DNA of 64,000 nucleotides, taken from assembly GCF_005222835.1 (NCBI RefSeq), contig NZ_STGA01000029.1, forward strand, positions 434,001 through 498,000, written 5' to 3'. The notes beneath the pieces were generated by a model. The model worked only from the letters and a program-made list of their open reading frames with translations, made no database searches and was not told where the DNA came from. The first letter of the stretch is position 1; every line of letters begins with the position of its first letter. A program made the translations under genes and the position numbers. Below are positions 1 to 8,076 of this stretch, in pieces. The stretch comes from Rhizobium sp. FKY42. Lineage in GTDB: Bacteria > Pseudomonadota > Alphaproteobacteria > Rhizobiales > Rhizobiaceae.

Positions 1-2
1 CC

Positions 3-1217
3 AAAGCCAATACCGCCTATCTTGCCGATCTCATGCGCAAGGCAGCGGCTCGCGACATGCCGGTCTTCCTGCCGCCTGGCACCTATCCCCTGTCACAGTT
101 CGATCTTCCGGAGAACACCCGCCTGACCGGCATTGCCGGTGCCAGCCGTATCGCCTTCACCGGCGGCAGTCATTTTCTGCGCGCGCGCGGACTGAAGCGT
201 CTCAGCCTGTCCGGCCTTGTCATCGATGGTGCCAACCTGCCGCTTGGCGCCGAGGCGAAGGCCCTGTTTTCCGCGCAGTCAGTCAACGAGCTGACGATTG
301 AGGATTGCGAGTTTACCGGATCTCGCCTGAGCGGCCTTCATCTGGAGGGATGCCGCGCCACGCTTCGTCGCAACCGGATCGGAAACGTGGCTGAATACGG
401 TGTTTTGGCAGTCGATGGCATCAACAGTGCCGTGACGGACAACGAGGTGGCGAACTGTGGCAATGGCGGCATTCTGGTTCACCGCACGGTCAAAGGGTCC
501 GACAGAACAATGGTGACCGGCAACCGCATTTCGCGCACACGAGCCGATTATGGCGGCACCGGCCCCTTTGGCAATGCGATCAACCTCTATCGTGCCGATG
601 ATGCGCTCGTCAGCGGCAACCACATTGCAGACAGCGCCTTCACCGCCATTCGCGCCAATGCCGCCTCCAATGTGCAGATCACCAATAACCAATGCCTGAA
701 TTCCGGCGAGACGGCCATCTATTCCGAATTCGGCTTCCAAGGGGCATTGGTGAGCGGCAATCTGGTGGATGGCGGGGCGAACGGCATTTCCGTCGTGAAC
801 TTCGATTCCGGCGGTAGGCTGGGCGTGATTTCTAACAACATCGTGCGCAATATCCGCGACAGCGGCCCTTACGTGCATGACAGCGTCGGCTTCGGCTATG
901 GCATTGCGGCGGAGGCGGACGCCGCGATTTCCGCGAATGTGGTGGAGCGCGTGGCGCGCTTCGGCCTTCTGGCCGGCTGGGGGCCCTATCTTCGCAATGT
1001 GCTGGTGACCGGCAATATCATCCGTGAAGCGCAGACAGGCATGGCTGTCTCCGTGGTTGAAGAGGCCGGGCAAGTCACCATCGCCAACAACATCTTCGAA
1101 CGCACGCCAAAGGGTGCGATCATTGGCTATCGCTGGCATGATGCCGCGACGGCAGATCTTGTCTTCGGCAGCAGCGCCTACAAACATCTGACCATCGCGG
1201 ATAACCGCAGCCGTTGA
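3..1217 (+). CDS. TIGR03808-type right-handed beta-helix protein, 5' partial
   Basis: The reading frame is open from the window edge (first in-frame codon at base 3), so the N-terminus, which in this family carries a Tat signal, lies outside. About 404 residues are visible. They are built of short beta-helix rungs with recurring turns such as VTGN, VSGN, ITNN and ISNN, the pattern of pectate-lyase-like parallel beta-helix proteins. The composition and repeats match the rhizobial TIGR03808 family of Tat-exported repetitive proteins. The function of the family is not known; a surface or periplasmic carbohydrate-binding role is inference. The frame closes with TGA at 1215-1217. Confidence 0.75.
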   Translation, partial: KANTAYLADLMRKAAARDMPVFLPPGTYPLSQFDLPENTRLTGIAGASRIAFTGGSHFLRARGLKRLSLSGLVIDGANLPLGAEAKALFSAQSVNELTIEDCEFTGSRLSGLHLEGCRATLRRNRIGNVAEYGVLAVDGINSAVTDNEVANCGNGGILVHRTVKGSDRTMVTGNRISRTRADYGGTGPFGNAINLYRADDALVSGNHIADSAFTAIRANAASNVQITNNQCLNSGETAIYSEFGFQGALVSGNLVDGGANGISVVNFDSGGRLGVISNNIVRNIRDSGPYVHDSVGFGYGIAAEADAAISANVVERVARFGLLAGWGPYLRNVLVTGNIIREAQTGMAVSVVEEAGQVTIANNIFERTPKGAIIGYRWHDAATADLVFGSSAYKHLTIADNRSR

Positions 1218-1315
1218 TCAAAAACATTCATGGCCAGTTCACGCGGACGGATCTTTCCTCCTGCCCCTGCCCTCCCTACTGTTCCGTCACCACGATCAGA
1301 AGGGACTGACAGACC

Positions 1316-1981
1316 ATGGTAAAACTTTACGGTGCCTATCGCTCACGAGCCACGCGGCCGCTCTGGCTTCTGGCGGAAATGGGTATTCCGTTCGAGCATG
1401 TTCCGGTGGTGCAGGCGAAGCGCCTTGAAAACCCGCTTGCCCCCGATGCGCCGATCAATACGCAATCCGCAGCCTTTCTCGCGGTGAACCCGATGGGCAC
1501 CATTCCCTCCATGGACGACGATGGGGTCAAGGTTCATGAATCGCTTGCCATTACCCTCTATCTCGCCAAGAAATACGGTGGCGAACTTGGCCCGCGCGAT
1601 CTGGCGGAAGATGCGGCGATGATGCAATGGTCGCTGTTCGTTGCAACGGAAGTGGAAGCGACAGCCCTGAAAATCTCTTTCGCTTCGCTCTCTGAACAGA
1701 CCGATGAGGTGAAGGCCGCGATCGAAGCATCGGCCAAAGCCTTGATCCGTTCTTTCGACGTGCTGGAAAAGCACCTGAAAGCCAAGACCTGGATGGTGGG
1801 CGATCGCTTTACCGTGGCAGACATCAACGTGGCGGAAATCGTGCGCTATGCCCAGTCTTACGCGCCACTCTTCGATGCCCGTCCGGCGCTGAAAGGCTGG
1901 CTGGAGCGGGCGCAGGCCCGCCCCGCCTTCAAGCAGATGTGGGAGAAGCGGCTGGCGGAACCTGCATCCGGGCCAGTCTGA
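1316..1981 (+). CDS. Glutathione S-transferase family protein
   Basis: A 221-residue protein of the usual GST length. The N-terminal thioredoxin-like domain (about 1-82) has the cis-proline region NPMGTIPSM and the following HESLAI, which in GSTs contacts glutathione. An all-helical C-terminal domain follows (about 95-210), with the DRFTVADINVAEI segment typical of the GST C-terminal N-capping box. ATG 1316 follows an AAGGGA ribosome site at about 1300-1305. It is expected to be cytosolic and to conjugate or reduce small electrophiles; the substrate cannot be read from sequence. Its last 53 bases overlap the end of the convergent DUF2087 gene. Confidence 0.88.
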   Translation: MVKLYGAYRSRATRPLWLLAEMGIPFEHVPVVQAKRLENPLAPDAPINTQSAAFLAVNPMGTIPSMDDDGVKVHESLAITLYLAKKYGGELGPRDLAEDAAMMQWSLFVATEVEATALKISFASLSEQTDEVKAAIEASAKALIRSFDVLEKHLKAKTWMVGDRFTVADINVAEIVRYAQSYAPLFDARPALKGWLERAQARPAFKQMWEKRLAEPASGPV

Positions 1982-2639
1982 ACTGCTCGCGGCCGGAAGG
2001 CCGTGGCAAAACGTTTGCCCGCTTGCGCTGCTGCAGGCGGGCAATCACGCTTGCCGCTTCTGCTGGCGGTTTGGTCTCCACCCGCCGATAGACCTTGCAG
2101 TCCAGCGAGCGGGTCATCATGCCCCAGTCGATCATCTCACGACGCATGAGAACGTGATCGCCAAAGTCATTCATCCGTTTAAGAACCGCATTGACCTCCG
2201 GCTCCGTCAGATCGCGCCTGGACGGCATTGCGGCCCAGCACCACCAGAGCGCCAGTCTTTGATGCGAGGTCTTTTTCGACCAGCGCAAAAGAACGCCGCT
2301 CTCATCGAAGCATCGCAGAACCTGCTCGATCTTGCGGTGATCGATGGGGTCTGGCTCTGGCGTCTCGCGCGCATCAAAACGGGACTCGGCGGCACCACAA
2401 GCTGCTTGTTCATCGCATCGGATTGACCGAAAACCGGTCTCCACTTTTCGGTCCGATGCTTTCAAATGCTGGAAATTCCGGAAGCCCGCGCTGCGGGCCA
2501 GGATGTTGAGAAGCTCCAGATGGCTGACCGGCTTATCACCAGTTCCGGTCTCGCGGGCCAGAAGCTCTTTGCGAATGGATTTGGCGAAAGCGGAGACATC
2601 CGTCACCACCAGGCCCGATACAGTTTTCGACATCGTCAT
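1929..2639 (-). CDS. DUF2087 domain protein with an internal palindromic repeat
   Basis: 236 residues. Residues 1-60 form a small helical N-terminal part (SHLELLNILARSAGF region). About residues 118-185 match DUF2087: TEPEVNAVLKRM, then a paired Arg-Arg-Glu-Met and WGMMTRS, then YRRVE. Between the two lies a segment (about residues 61-75) encoded by a rhizobial palindromic repeat at 2415-2459, translated in frame. DUF2087 is found in small, often transcription-related proteins, and no activity is established. The C-terminal tail after about 190 is basic and low in complexity and overlaps the GST gene antisense, so the original stop may have been lost. The real domain is well supported; the tail is not. 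Confidence 0.7.
   Translation of the reverse strand: MTMSKTVSGLVVTDVSAFAKSIRKELLARETGTGDKPVSHLELLNILARSAGFRNFQHLKASDRKVETGFRSIRCDEQAACGAAESRFDARETPEPDPIDHRKIEQVLRCFDESGVLLRWSKKTSHQRLALWWCWAAMPSRRDLTEPEVNAVLKRMNDFGDHVLMRREMIDWGMMTRSLDCKVYRRVETKPPAEAASVIARLQQRKRANVLPRPSGREQFRLARMQVPPAASPTSA
2415..2459. repeat. Rhizobial palindromic repeat inside a coding region
   Basis: An imperfect inverted repeat: GCATCGGA (2415-2422) pairs with TCCGATGC (2452-2459), and ACCGAAAA (2426-2433) with TTTTCGGT (2445-2452). On the minus strand the centre reads GAAAAGTGGAGACCGGTTTTC, the core of short intergenic repeats common in Rhizobiaceae. It is 45 bp, a multiple of three, and lies in frame in the DUF2087 gene. 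A related core occurs at 34462-34574. Confidence 0.7.
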
Positions 2640-2798
2640 TATCCTCGATATCGTGCCGTGGAATACTGTCGGTGGTCACCGTCTTCCGACTCGGCACGAA
2701 GGACAACCTGTCGTGTAAACGGGGATGATGGCAGGTTTAGCTCCCGTCAAGAACGGGCGGTGACGCCTGGGTGAACTGCGGACCCTATGTGTCAAGGA

Positions 2799-3722
2799 TT
2801 AGCGCCCACGCATTCGTTCGTCAAGAACCTCCCACTCGGCCATAGCTTCGTCCAGTTCATGGCGTAGCCATGCTTCAAACATTTGGACCTTGGGAGGACG
2901 CGGCGCACCAGCGCGTGTCACAAGGTAATGCCCCATACCTGTCGCGGCTTCTATTGGGAATGGCATAACAAGACAATCACGACTCAAGGCTGAGATGGCA
3001 AGAAGCCGCCATGCAAGCATGACACCCTGACCCGCAATCGCCGCCTCCAATGCAAGGGATGCTTCACTGAATACATGATGAGGCCGAATGCTGACATTCG
3101 AGAGACCGGCCTTCTCCAGCCAGACCTCCCATGAAAACATCGCGTGACCATCAATCAAGATGGGCATGTCGACAAGGTCGGCAGGCTCTCGCAGTTGTTG
3201 CGCAAGTGCGGGTGAGCACACTGGAAAAACCGTCTGCGGAAGAAGAAGGTGCGCATCCACGCCGGACCAACGACCGCGACCAATCCGAATCCCGACATCA
3301 ACCTCATCGCGGGAAAAATCGGCAAGCTGCGTCGTTGCATCAAGTCGGAGGCGAATTTCCGGGTGTCGAGCTGTGAAACGATCGATGCGCGGCAGGATGA
3401 ACCGTGACGCAAATACCGGGGCAATAGAGACGACCAGCAAAGTATCATCCGCTTGATGAAGAGATGAAACCGCCTCCGACAGTGTCTGAAATCCTTGCTC
3501 CAACCGTGCGATCAACTCAGCGGCGCCCTGCATGGGAACGAGCCCCTTTGGTGTACGGGCAAAGACCGCACGTCCCAATTGCGTTTCTGCTTTGAGAACC
3601 TGCTGGCTGACGGCACCTACTGTGACACCCAGTTCCTCGGCAGCTGCTTGCAATGAACCGAGGCGGGCGACGCATTCCAGCGCACGCAGCCCATTAAGAT
3701 GTATACGATTGAGATTACGCAT
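2799..3722 (-). CDS. LysR-family transcriptional regulator (GcvA-like)
   Basis: 307 residues. The N-terminal winged helix-turn-helix (about 5-65) has the LysR pattern NGLRALECVARLGSLQAAAEELGVTVGAVSQQ, and the effector-binding domain (about 95-300) opens with LLVVSIAPVFASRFILPRI. The form resembles the GcvA/AmpR group, whose members activate a divergent gene and repress themselves. Its start at 3722 lies about 100 bp from a divergent small ORF (3823), as in many alphaproteobacterial GcvA-like loci. The target and ligand are unknown. Confidence 0.88.
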   Translation of the reverse strand: MRNLNRIHLNGLRALECVARLGSLQAAAEELGVTVGAVSQQVLKAETQLGRAVFARTPKGLVPMQGAAELIARLEQGFQTLSEAVSSLHQADDTLLVVSIAPVFASRFILPRIDRFTARHPEIRLRLDATTQLADFSRDEVDVGIRIGRGRWSGVDAHLLLPQTVFPVCSPALAQQLREPADLVDMPILIDGHAMFSWEVWLEKAGLSNVSIRPHHVFSEASLALEAAIAGQGVMLAWRLLAISALSRDCLVMPFPIEAATGMGHYLVTRAGAPRPPKVQMFEAWLRHELDEAMAEWEVLDERMRGR

Positions 3723-3822
3723 ATAGATTTTCTATAGCATCCCGCTGATATTCTCAATTGAAACCCAGGGAGATTTACTGGAAATAAAGCTTGCAAATGA
3801 AACTATTTGCGAGATAACTCCC

Positions 3823-4017
3823 ATGGTAATTTTAGATTTTCTAAAGTTAATGATCGCTTGGGCAGTCAAGCAGGACCCGACAACGTCAGAAGATCCTCTA
3901 CAACACCCGGATATCCGGCGTATGGACGCCAGAGCCAAGGCCGATCTGCCAATGGACAGCTTTGGCAGGGCAAGCATAGCAAACACGGCAGATATCGTAA
4001 GGGACCGCGACGCCTAA
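3823..4017 (+). CDS. Possible small protein divergent from the LysR gene
   Basis: A 64-codon ORF beginning MVILDFLKLMIAW, with a hydrophobic start and then a charged tail containing HPDIRRMDARAKADLPM. It resembles in layout, though not clearly in sequence, the small DUF1127-type proteins that sit divergent from GcvA-like LysR genes. No good ribosome site precedes the ATG, and the codon pattern is undecided. It is listed because of context; it may be non-coding. Confidence 0.35.
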   Translation: MVILDFLKLMIAWAVKQDPTTSEDPLQHPDIRRMDARAKADLPMDSFGRASIANTADIVRDRDA

Positions 4018-4046
4018 CGATATCGCTGCGCCTGACTGCCCCTTGG

Positions 4047-4667
4047 TTAACCCACCGCCTCTGCCGCCAGCGCCTCACGCACGGAGGGCCGCTCCTGCAT
4101 CCGCTCGAAATGCGCCTTGACTCTGGGGAACTCGGATATCTCTACGGCATCGCCCTTCAACCAGCTGGACATGGTGAAAAGATAGGGGTCAGCGATGGTG
4201 AACGTGTCGCCCATCACGAAGTCGCCGGTCAACTCCTGCTCGATCAGGCGGAAGCCATCCCGCATGGTTTCCGGTACCTTGCGCCGCATATCCTCCAGCG
4301 AGGTGGGCTCGTTCGCCCAGCGGGAGCCGCGCGGTCCATGGGCATGGGCCACGTGCACGGTGGACGCGATGAAGCTGTTGAAGGCCTGAAGCCTTGCCAA
4401 TTCGAACGGATTGTCGAGCGGCGCGAGTTTCTTGTCCGGCGCGATCTGCGCGATGTAGAACAGGATGGCCGGGGTTTCGGTAATGGTGCCGTCTGGCGTG
4501 ACGAGCGCCGGCACCCGGCCTTTCGGATTGACCTTCAGATAGTCCGGTGAACGCTGCTGGCCTTCAGCAAATTTCAGCCGTTTCAGCTCGAAGGGAAGGC
4601 CGGCCTCTCGAAGCGCGATGTGAGAGGCGAGCGAGCAGGCGCCGGGCGAGAAAAACAATTGATACAC
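4047..4667 (-). CDS. Glutathione S-transferase, beta-class-like
   Basis: 206 residues from a GTG start. The N-terminus YQLFFSPGACSLASHIALRE carries the SPGACSLA signature of bacterial beta-class GSTs, in which the Cys of this motif forms a mixed disulfide with glutathione. KGRVPALV with the cis-proline and TETPAIL follow. The helical C-terminal domain contains DTFTIADPYLF. It is probably cytosolic, acting on electrophiles or peroxides. It is not in an operon with the other GST (1316-1981), which is of a different type. Confidence 0.88.
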   Translation of the reverse strand: MYQLFFSPGACSLASHIALREAGLPFELKRLKFAEGQQRSPDYLKVNPKGRVPALVTPDGTITETPAILFYIAQIAPDKKLAPLDNPFELARLQAFNSFIASTVHVAHAHGPRGSRWANEPTSLEDMRRKVPETMRDGFRLIEQELTGDFVMGDTFTIADPYLFTMSSWLKGDAVEISEFPRVKAHFERMQERPSVREALAAEAVG

Positions 4668-4817
4668 TTGGCGAATCCTCCAATTTCAGCCGGGCAGTTT
4701 TTCGATGTTTGTGCAGTTGCGCAAGCCATGAATACGGCCCTTCGGTCAGGAAGCGGTGATCCGGTTCGGCACAGGCTACGTTACTTCCGCATGTGTGCAC
4801 GTAACAGGAGAACGACC

Positions 4818-5240
4818 TTGAAAACGCTGCTTCCCGTGCTGCGGGCCAAACTTTTTTCTGCCGTTATCGTTTCAACGGGCCTCGCATTGCCGCTGAGCGC
4901 GCAGGCTTCAGAGCAGGCCTATTCCGCGCAGGACATTCAGTCGATGATTATCGGCAAGCGCATCTATCTGGCAACGCCCATGGGGGGCGAGTTTCCGCTG
5001 AACTATCGCAAGAATGGCGTCGTAGACGGTTCTGGCGAGGCGCTGGGGCTTGGCCGTTTCATCAAACCCGAGGACACCGGCAAATGGTGGATCAGGGGCG
5101 ACCGCCTCTGCCAGCAGTTCCAGACCTGGTACAAGGGCGCGCCCATGTGCTTCGAGCTGTACAAAACAGGCTCAAAGACGCTGCGCTGGGTGCGCGACAA
5201 TGGTCAGGTTGGCACGGCCCGGATTGGCGAAGGTATCTGA
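4818..5240 (+). CDS. Small secreted protein, DUF995-like
   Basis: About 140 residues from TTG 4818, which has an AGGAG site at 4806-4810 with 7-nt spacing; ATG 4791 is the alternative. A signal peptide is clear: basic start, then a hydrophobic stretch (LFSAVIVSTGLALPL) ending SAQASEQ. The mature part has a glycine-rich middle and the pattern GKWWIRGDRLCQQFQTW followed by a second Cys (PMCFEL), which would form one disulfide. The layout (G-W-W...LC...C) resembles rhizobial DUF995-type periplasmic proteins of unknown role. It ends 15 bp from the convergent asparaginase gene. Confidence 0.75.
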   Translation: MKTLLPVLRAKLFSAVIVSTGLALPLSAQASEQAYSAQDIQSMIIGKRIYLATPMGGEFPLNYRKNGVVDGSGEALGLGRFIKPEDTGKWWIRGDRLCQQFQTWYKGAPMCFELYKTGSKTLRWVRDNGQVGTARIGEGI

Positions 5241-5255
5241 TCGACCCGAGAAAGG

Positions 5256-6263
5256 TCAGGCGAACATCACGTCGGTCGCCCGGATCTCGCCAACCGTGAT
5301 GCCGTTCCAGTTCTTCATGGTGCGGTTTGCGAGCGCCATCAGCGCCTCGCGCTCCGGGCTGCCGGGTTCGAAATAGCGCGCGACGAGAGCAAAGATCATG
5401 CTTTCCGCCGCGCGCGTCGTGCCATCCTCGCACTTCACCGCCATTGCCACGCCGTGATCCGGCAGTGCTGCGACGAACACGCCTTCCGCCCCCGTCTTGG
5501 CAAAAATCTTGCCCGGAGCAATCTGCATCAGCTTCGTGCAGGCGCGCCCAGTGCCCGCCACATAGAAGGGTTCCGCCATGCAGGCTTCCATCAGTCGGTG
5601 CGAGGCTTTTGCGCGAGTTTGCGATATGCCCGTTCCCGTCAGCATCTTCGCAAAACCGTGGGCGAGACCTTTCAGCGGTGCGGCATAGGTGGGAATGGAA
5701 CATCCATCGACGCCGCAATTATCGGTTCCGAGCGCTGCCCCCGTCAGATCCTCCAACACGGCGCGGATCTCTGCCTGTAGCGGGTGATCGTAACCAATAT
5801 AGCCAGCATGGTCCCATCCGGACTGGACGCAGGTGCAGATGAAGCCCGAATGCTTGCCGGAGCAATTGTTATGCAGGGCATTGGGCGCCTCCAGCGTGCG
5901 GGCCTGATGGATGAGCGTTTTCTGGTCGGAGGACCAATGCGCGCCGCATTCCAATGCGCTGACATCGCGCCCGGCTTTCGCCAGCATGCCCGCTGCCGTC
6001 GAAACATGCTCGTCTTCACCGGAATGGGAGGAGCAGGCAAGCGCCAGTTCCTTCGCCGTCAGGCCAAAGGCATCCGCCGCGCCGCTCTCAATCAGGGGAA
6101 TAGCCTGCATGGCCTTGCAGGCCGAACGGGGAAACACGGCGGCTTCGATATCGCCTGCCTGAAACAGCACCTTGCCCGCGCCATCCACCACGACGGCCAT
6201 GCCGCGATGACGGCTTTCGACCAGCGAACCACGGGTTACTTCAACGGTCACGGGATTTTGCAT
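5256..6263 (-). CDS. ansA: L-asparaginase II, Rhizobium etli (ReAV) type
   Basis: 335 residues, matching the rhizobial asparaginase II family (PF06089), unrelated to E. coli asparaginases. It hydrolyses L-asparagine to aspartate and ammonia. Visible family landmarks are RSACKAMQ (Ser47 and Lys50, the Ser-Lys pair proposed as catalytic), CSSHSGEDEH, and HNNCSGKHSGF, whose Cys and Lys belong to the metal site described for the R. etli enzyme, followed by GTDNCGVDGCSIPT with a further cysteine. There is no signal peptide, so it is cytosolic. It stands alone, convergent with 4818-5240 and divergent from the DUF3750 gene. Regulation is not visible. Confidence 0.9.
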   Translation of the reverse strand: MQNPVTVEVTRGSLVESRHRGMAVVVDGAGKVLFQAGDIEAAVFPRSACKAMQAIPLIESGAADAFGLTAKELALACSSHSGEDEHVSTAAGMLAKAGRDVSALECGAHWSSDQKTLIHQARTLEAPNALHNNCSGKHSGFICTCVQSGWDHAGYIGYDHPLQAEIRAVLEDLTGAALGTDNCGVDGCSIPTYAAPLKGLAHGFAKMLTGTGISQTRAKASHRLMEACMAEPFYVAGTGRACTKLMQIAPGKIFAKTGAEGVFVAALPDHGVAMAVKCEDGTTRAAESMIFALVARYFEPGSPEREALMALANRTMKNWNGITVGEIRATDVMFA

Positions 6264-6354
6264 GGGCCTGCCTCGAAGATGATGCTTTGCTGATCTTCAT
6301 AGCGAGAGAACAGGACGACAACCAGCCAGATTTTGACGAGCACCCGTATTCTTC

Positions 6355-7101
6355 ATGACGACCTTCATCTTCCTCAAGCGACTACTGCTGGCGATCTTCG
6401 CCATATACCTTCTGCCCACCTTTGCCTCTGCCGGATGGTGGGCGCTGCAGGACCGCCCTGCCCGCTGGAGTGAGGCCAACTGGGGGTCAGCGGGCATTCT
6501 GCCGGAGGCTTCCCAAAGCGACGAGGCAGCGGTCTACGTATTTTCCGCCAAGACCGGAGGACTGAAAGGCGCGGTCGCCAGCCACGCCTGGATCGTGACG
6601 AAGGAAAAGGGTGCAAGGACGTACACACGCTATGACAAGGTGGGCTGGGGCTCGCCCATCCGCCGCAATCACCGTCCAGCAGATGCCTTCTGGTATTCCA
6701 ACCGTCCGGAACTGGTGACGAAGATAACGGGCGAAGATGCGCAGGCGCTCATTCCCAAGGTGGAAGCGGCAATTGCCGCCTACCCCTATGCCGAGCCCGG
6801 CGGCTATACCATCTGGCCGGGGCCGAACTCCAACACCTTCGTGGCGCATGTGCTGCGCAGCGTGCCGGAACTGGGCGCAGTCCTGCCGCCGCATGCGGTG
6901 GGCCGCGACTATCTCCCGGACGGCGCGTTCGTACATCTGGATGATGACGGGAAAGATCTGCACCTGACGATCCGCGGATTGATCGGCCTGTCTGCCGGCG
7001 TGCGCAGCGGCTTCGAGGTGCATTTTCTGGGGCTGGTGGCCGGTCTAGACGTGATGCGACCGGGCATCAAGATCCCTGCCTTCGGCCGGATCGGGGTGTG
7101 A
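6355..7101 (+). CDS. DUF3750 domain protein, membrane-anchored
   Basis: 248 residues. One N-terminal membrane segment or signal anchor (FLKRLLLAIFAIYLLPTFASAGWW) is followed by a domain with SHAWIVTKEKG, YDKVGWG, WYSNRPE and the PGPNSNTFVAHVLR segment, which is the DUF3750 pattern. The conserved His/Asn residues in that segment suggest an NlpC/P60- or LRAT-like fold, but this is inference. ATG 6355 was taken because the hydrophobic segment follows directly. Probably periplasmic. Confidence 0.82.
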   Translation: MTTFIFLKRLLLAIFAIYLLPTFASAGWWALQDRPARWSEANWGSAGILPEASQSDEAAVYVFSAKTGGLKGAVASHAWIVTKEKGARTYTRYDKVGWGSPIRRNHRPADAFWYSNRPELVTKITGEDAQALIPKVEAAIAAYPYAEPGGYTIWPGPNSNTFVAHVLRSVPELGAVLPPHAVGRDYLPDGAFVHLDDDGKDLHLTIRGLIGLSAGVRSGFEVHFLGLVAGLDVMRPGIKIPAFGRIGV

Positions 7102-7155
7102 CAGCCGCCGCTTCTTCGCTATAATGTTGACCTGGAGAGCGCGGAGTTAGACAAA

Positions 7156-7383
7156 ATGACGGAAACAATCGAACTTTCTGCAGATCTGGATCGACGATTG
7201 ACCGATCTTGCAAAACGCATTGGCATGAACCGGAATGAGTTCCTGTTCCGAGTGATCGAAGACGGCATTCTGGATGCGGAAGCAGATCTGCGCGCAGACG
7301 CTGTGGAAGCGAGAATTGCTTCCGGCGAAGAAAAGACCATGACCTCTACCGATGTAAGGCGAGCACTTGGTCTGGAACATTAA
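7156..7383 (+). CDS. RHH-type antitoxin of a RelBE-like module
   Basis: 75 residues. The N-terminal half (IELSADLDRRLTDLAKRIGMNRNEFLFRVIEDGI) fits a ribbon-helix-helix DNA-binding domain. The C-terminal half is charged (EEKTMTSTDVRRALG) and would wrap the toxin. A GGAG site lies about 10 bp before ATG 7156. It overlaps the toxin gene by 17 bp. By analogy it neutralises the toxin and autoregulates the operon. Confidence 0.8.
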   Translation: MTETIELSADLDRRLTDLAKRIGMNRNEFLFRVIEDGILDAEADLRADAVEARIASGEEKTMTSTDVRRALGLEH

Positions 7384-7636
7384 TTATTCGGATACTGCCT
7401 TCAAAATTTTAACCAAAATCGATAAAGCGACAGCAAAATCAATCATCGATTACATGGATCACAGAATAAGTCCCTCTGATGATCCCCGGCAATTCGGGAA
7501 GCCTCTGACCGGGTCGTTGAAGGGCCGCTGGCGCTATCGGGTCGGCGATCACCGAATCATCTGCCGCATTACCGATAGTTCATTCGACATCCTTGTGATC
7601 GAGATCGGTCATCGCCGGGAAGTCTACAGAAAATAA
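7367..7636 (+). CDS. RelE-type mRNA interferase toxin
   Basis: 89 residues from TTG 7367, inside the antitoxin gene. The fold markers are YSDTAFKILTKIDKATAKSIIDYM, then GSLKGRWRYRVGDHRIICRI and VIEIGHRREVY, the standard RelE/ParE core with basic residues that contact RNA. RelE toxins cleave mRNA in the ribosomal A site; this one may instead be ParE-like. The TTG start and overlap would keep toxin output below antitoxin. No in-frame ATG near the start gives a full-length fold. Confidence 0.82.
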   Translation: MVWNINYSDTAFKILTKIDKATAKSIIDYMDHRISPSDDPRQFGKPLTGSLKGRWRYRVGDHRIICRITDSSFDILVIEIGHRREVYRK

Positions 7637-7663
7637 AAAAGGGTCGCACGACCGGCGACCCTT
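7635..7663 (-). terminator. Intrinsic terminator for the minus-strand peptide transcript
   Basis: Stem AAGGGTCGC (7639-7647) / GCGACCCTT (7655-7663) with a 7-nt loop. On the minus strand it is followed by six U residues (A run at 7635-7640), so the strong direction is minus. On the plus strand it lies just after the toxin gene but lacks a full U tract. Confidence 0.7.
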
Positions 7664-7734
7664 CCATGAGTATTGGTCCGAAACGAACCCGGTTCAGCAC
7701 CACCGAAGCGGCTTGAACCTGCAGGAGGCGTGGA

Positions 7735-7809
7735 TCAGGCCGAGGGCTGCCCCGTCGTCACCAAAACCTTTCCCATGTCCATTTCGCTAACCGCAATCTC
7801 ACTAGACAT
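7735..7809 (-). CDS. 24-residue peptide gene behind a perfect ribosome site
   Basis: A very short ORF, ATG at 7807-7809, TGA at 7735-7737, beginning MSSEIAVSEM and ending TTGQPSA. The 14 bases at 7811-7824 (minus strand) read AAAGGAGGTGATCC, complementary to the whole 3' end of 16S rRNA, with 7 nt between GGAGG and ATG. A minus-strand terminator lies about 70 bp downstream, so the locus has promoter-side space, translation signal, ORF and terminator of its own. An in-frame upstream ATG (7839) would add ten residues but has no ribosome site. The peptide is acidic with no membrane segment. I do not recognise it; a RiPP precursor, leader peptide or regulatory peptide are all possible. Confidence 0.5.
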   Translation of the reverse strand: MSSEIAVSEMDMGKVLVTTGQPSA

Positions 7810-7847
7810 CGGATCACCTCCTTTCGTTTCGTTAAACATGAGAAGGA

Positions 7848-7864
7848 GGTAGGCTCGACCTACC
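7848..7864. repeat. Short inverted repeat upstream of the peptide gene
   Basis: GGTAGG (7848-7853) and CCTACC (7859-7864) around a 5-nt centre CTCGA. It lies about 40 bp upstream of the 24-codon ORF on its transcribed strand. It may be an operator or a leader hairpin. Confidence 0.35.
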
Positions 7865-8076
7865 GTTATTTCAAGGCACGAAATGTATCATGCCGACGCT
7901 CATTTTGAACGGGTGGAGGGTGATCCAGTCACTCCTCATTTAAAGCCGCCTCATGCATCAGTTCCGTTGAAAGTATCAGATAAATTTTTCATCCAAAGAT
8001 TGTATTTCGTGCCTGTTGCGGAAGAAGGTTCAGGATTATGGAGGATTTGCAGATCGCATAGATGCGGAGATTATTA

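Noticed and set aside
279..1187. 302-codon minus-strand ORF opposite the beta-helix gene
   Set aside because: Antisense of a repeat protein; Ala/His/Ile-rich nonsense.
7811..7825. Fragment of a 16S rRNA gene
   Set aside because: Only the last 15 nt match; the upstream 16S sequence is absent, and the minus-strand ribosome-site reading explains it.
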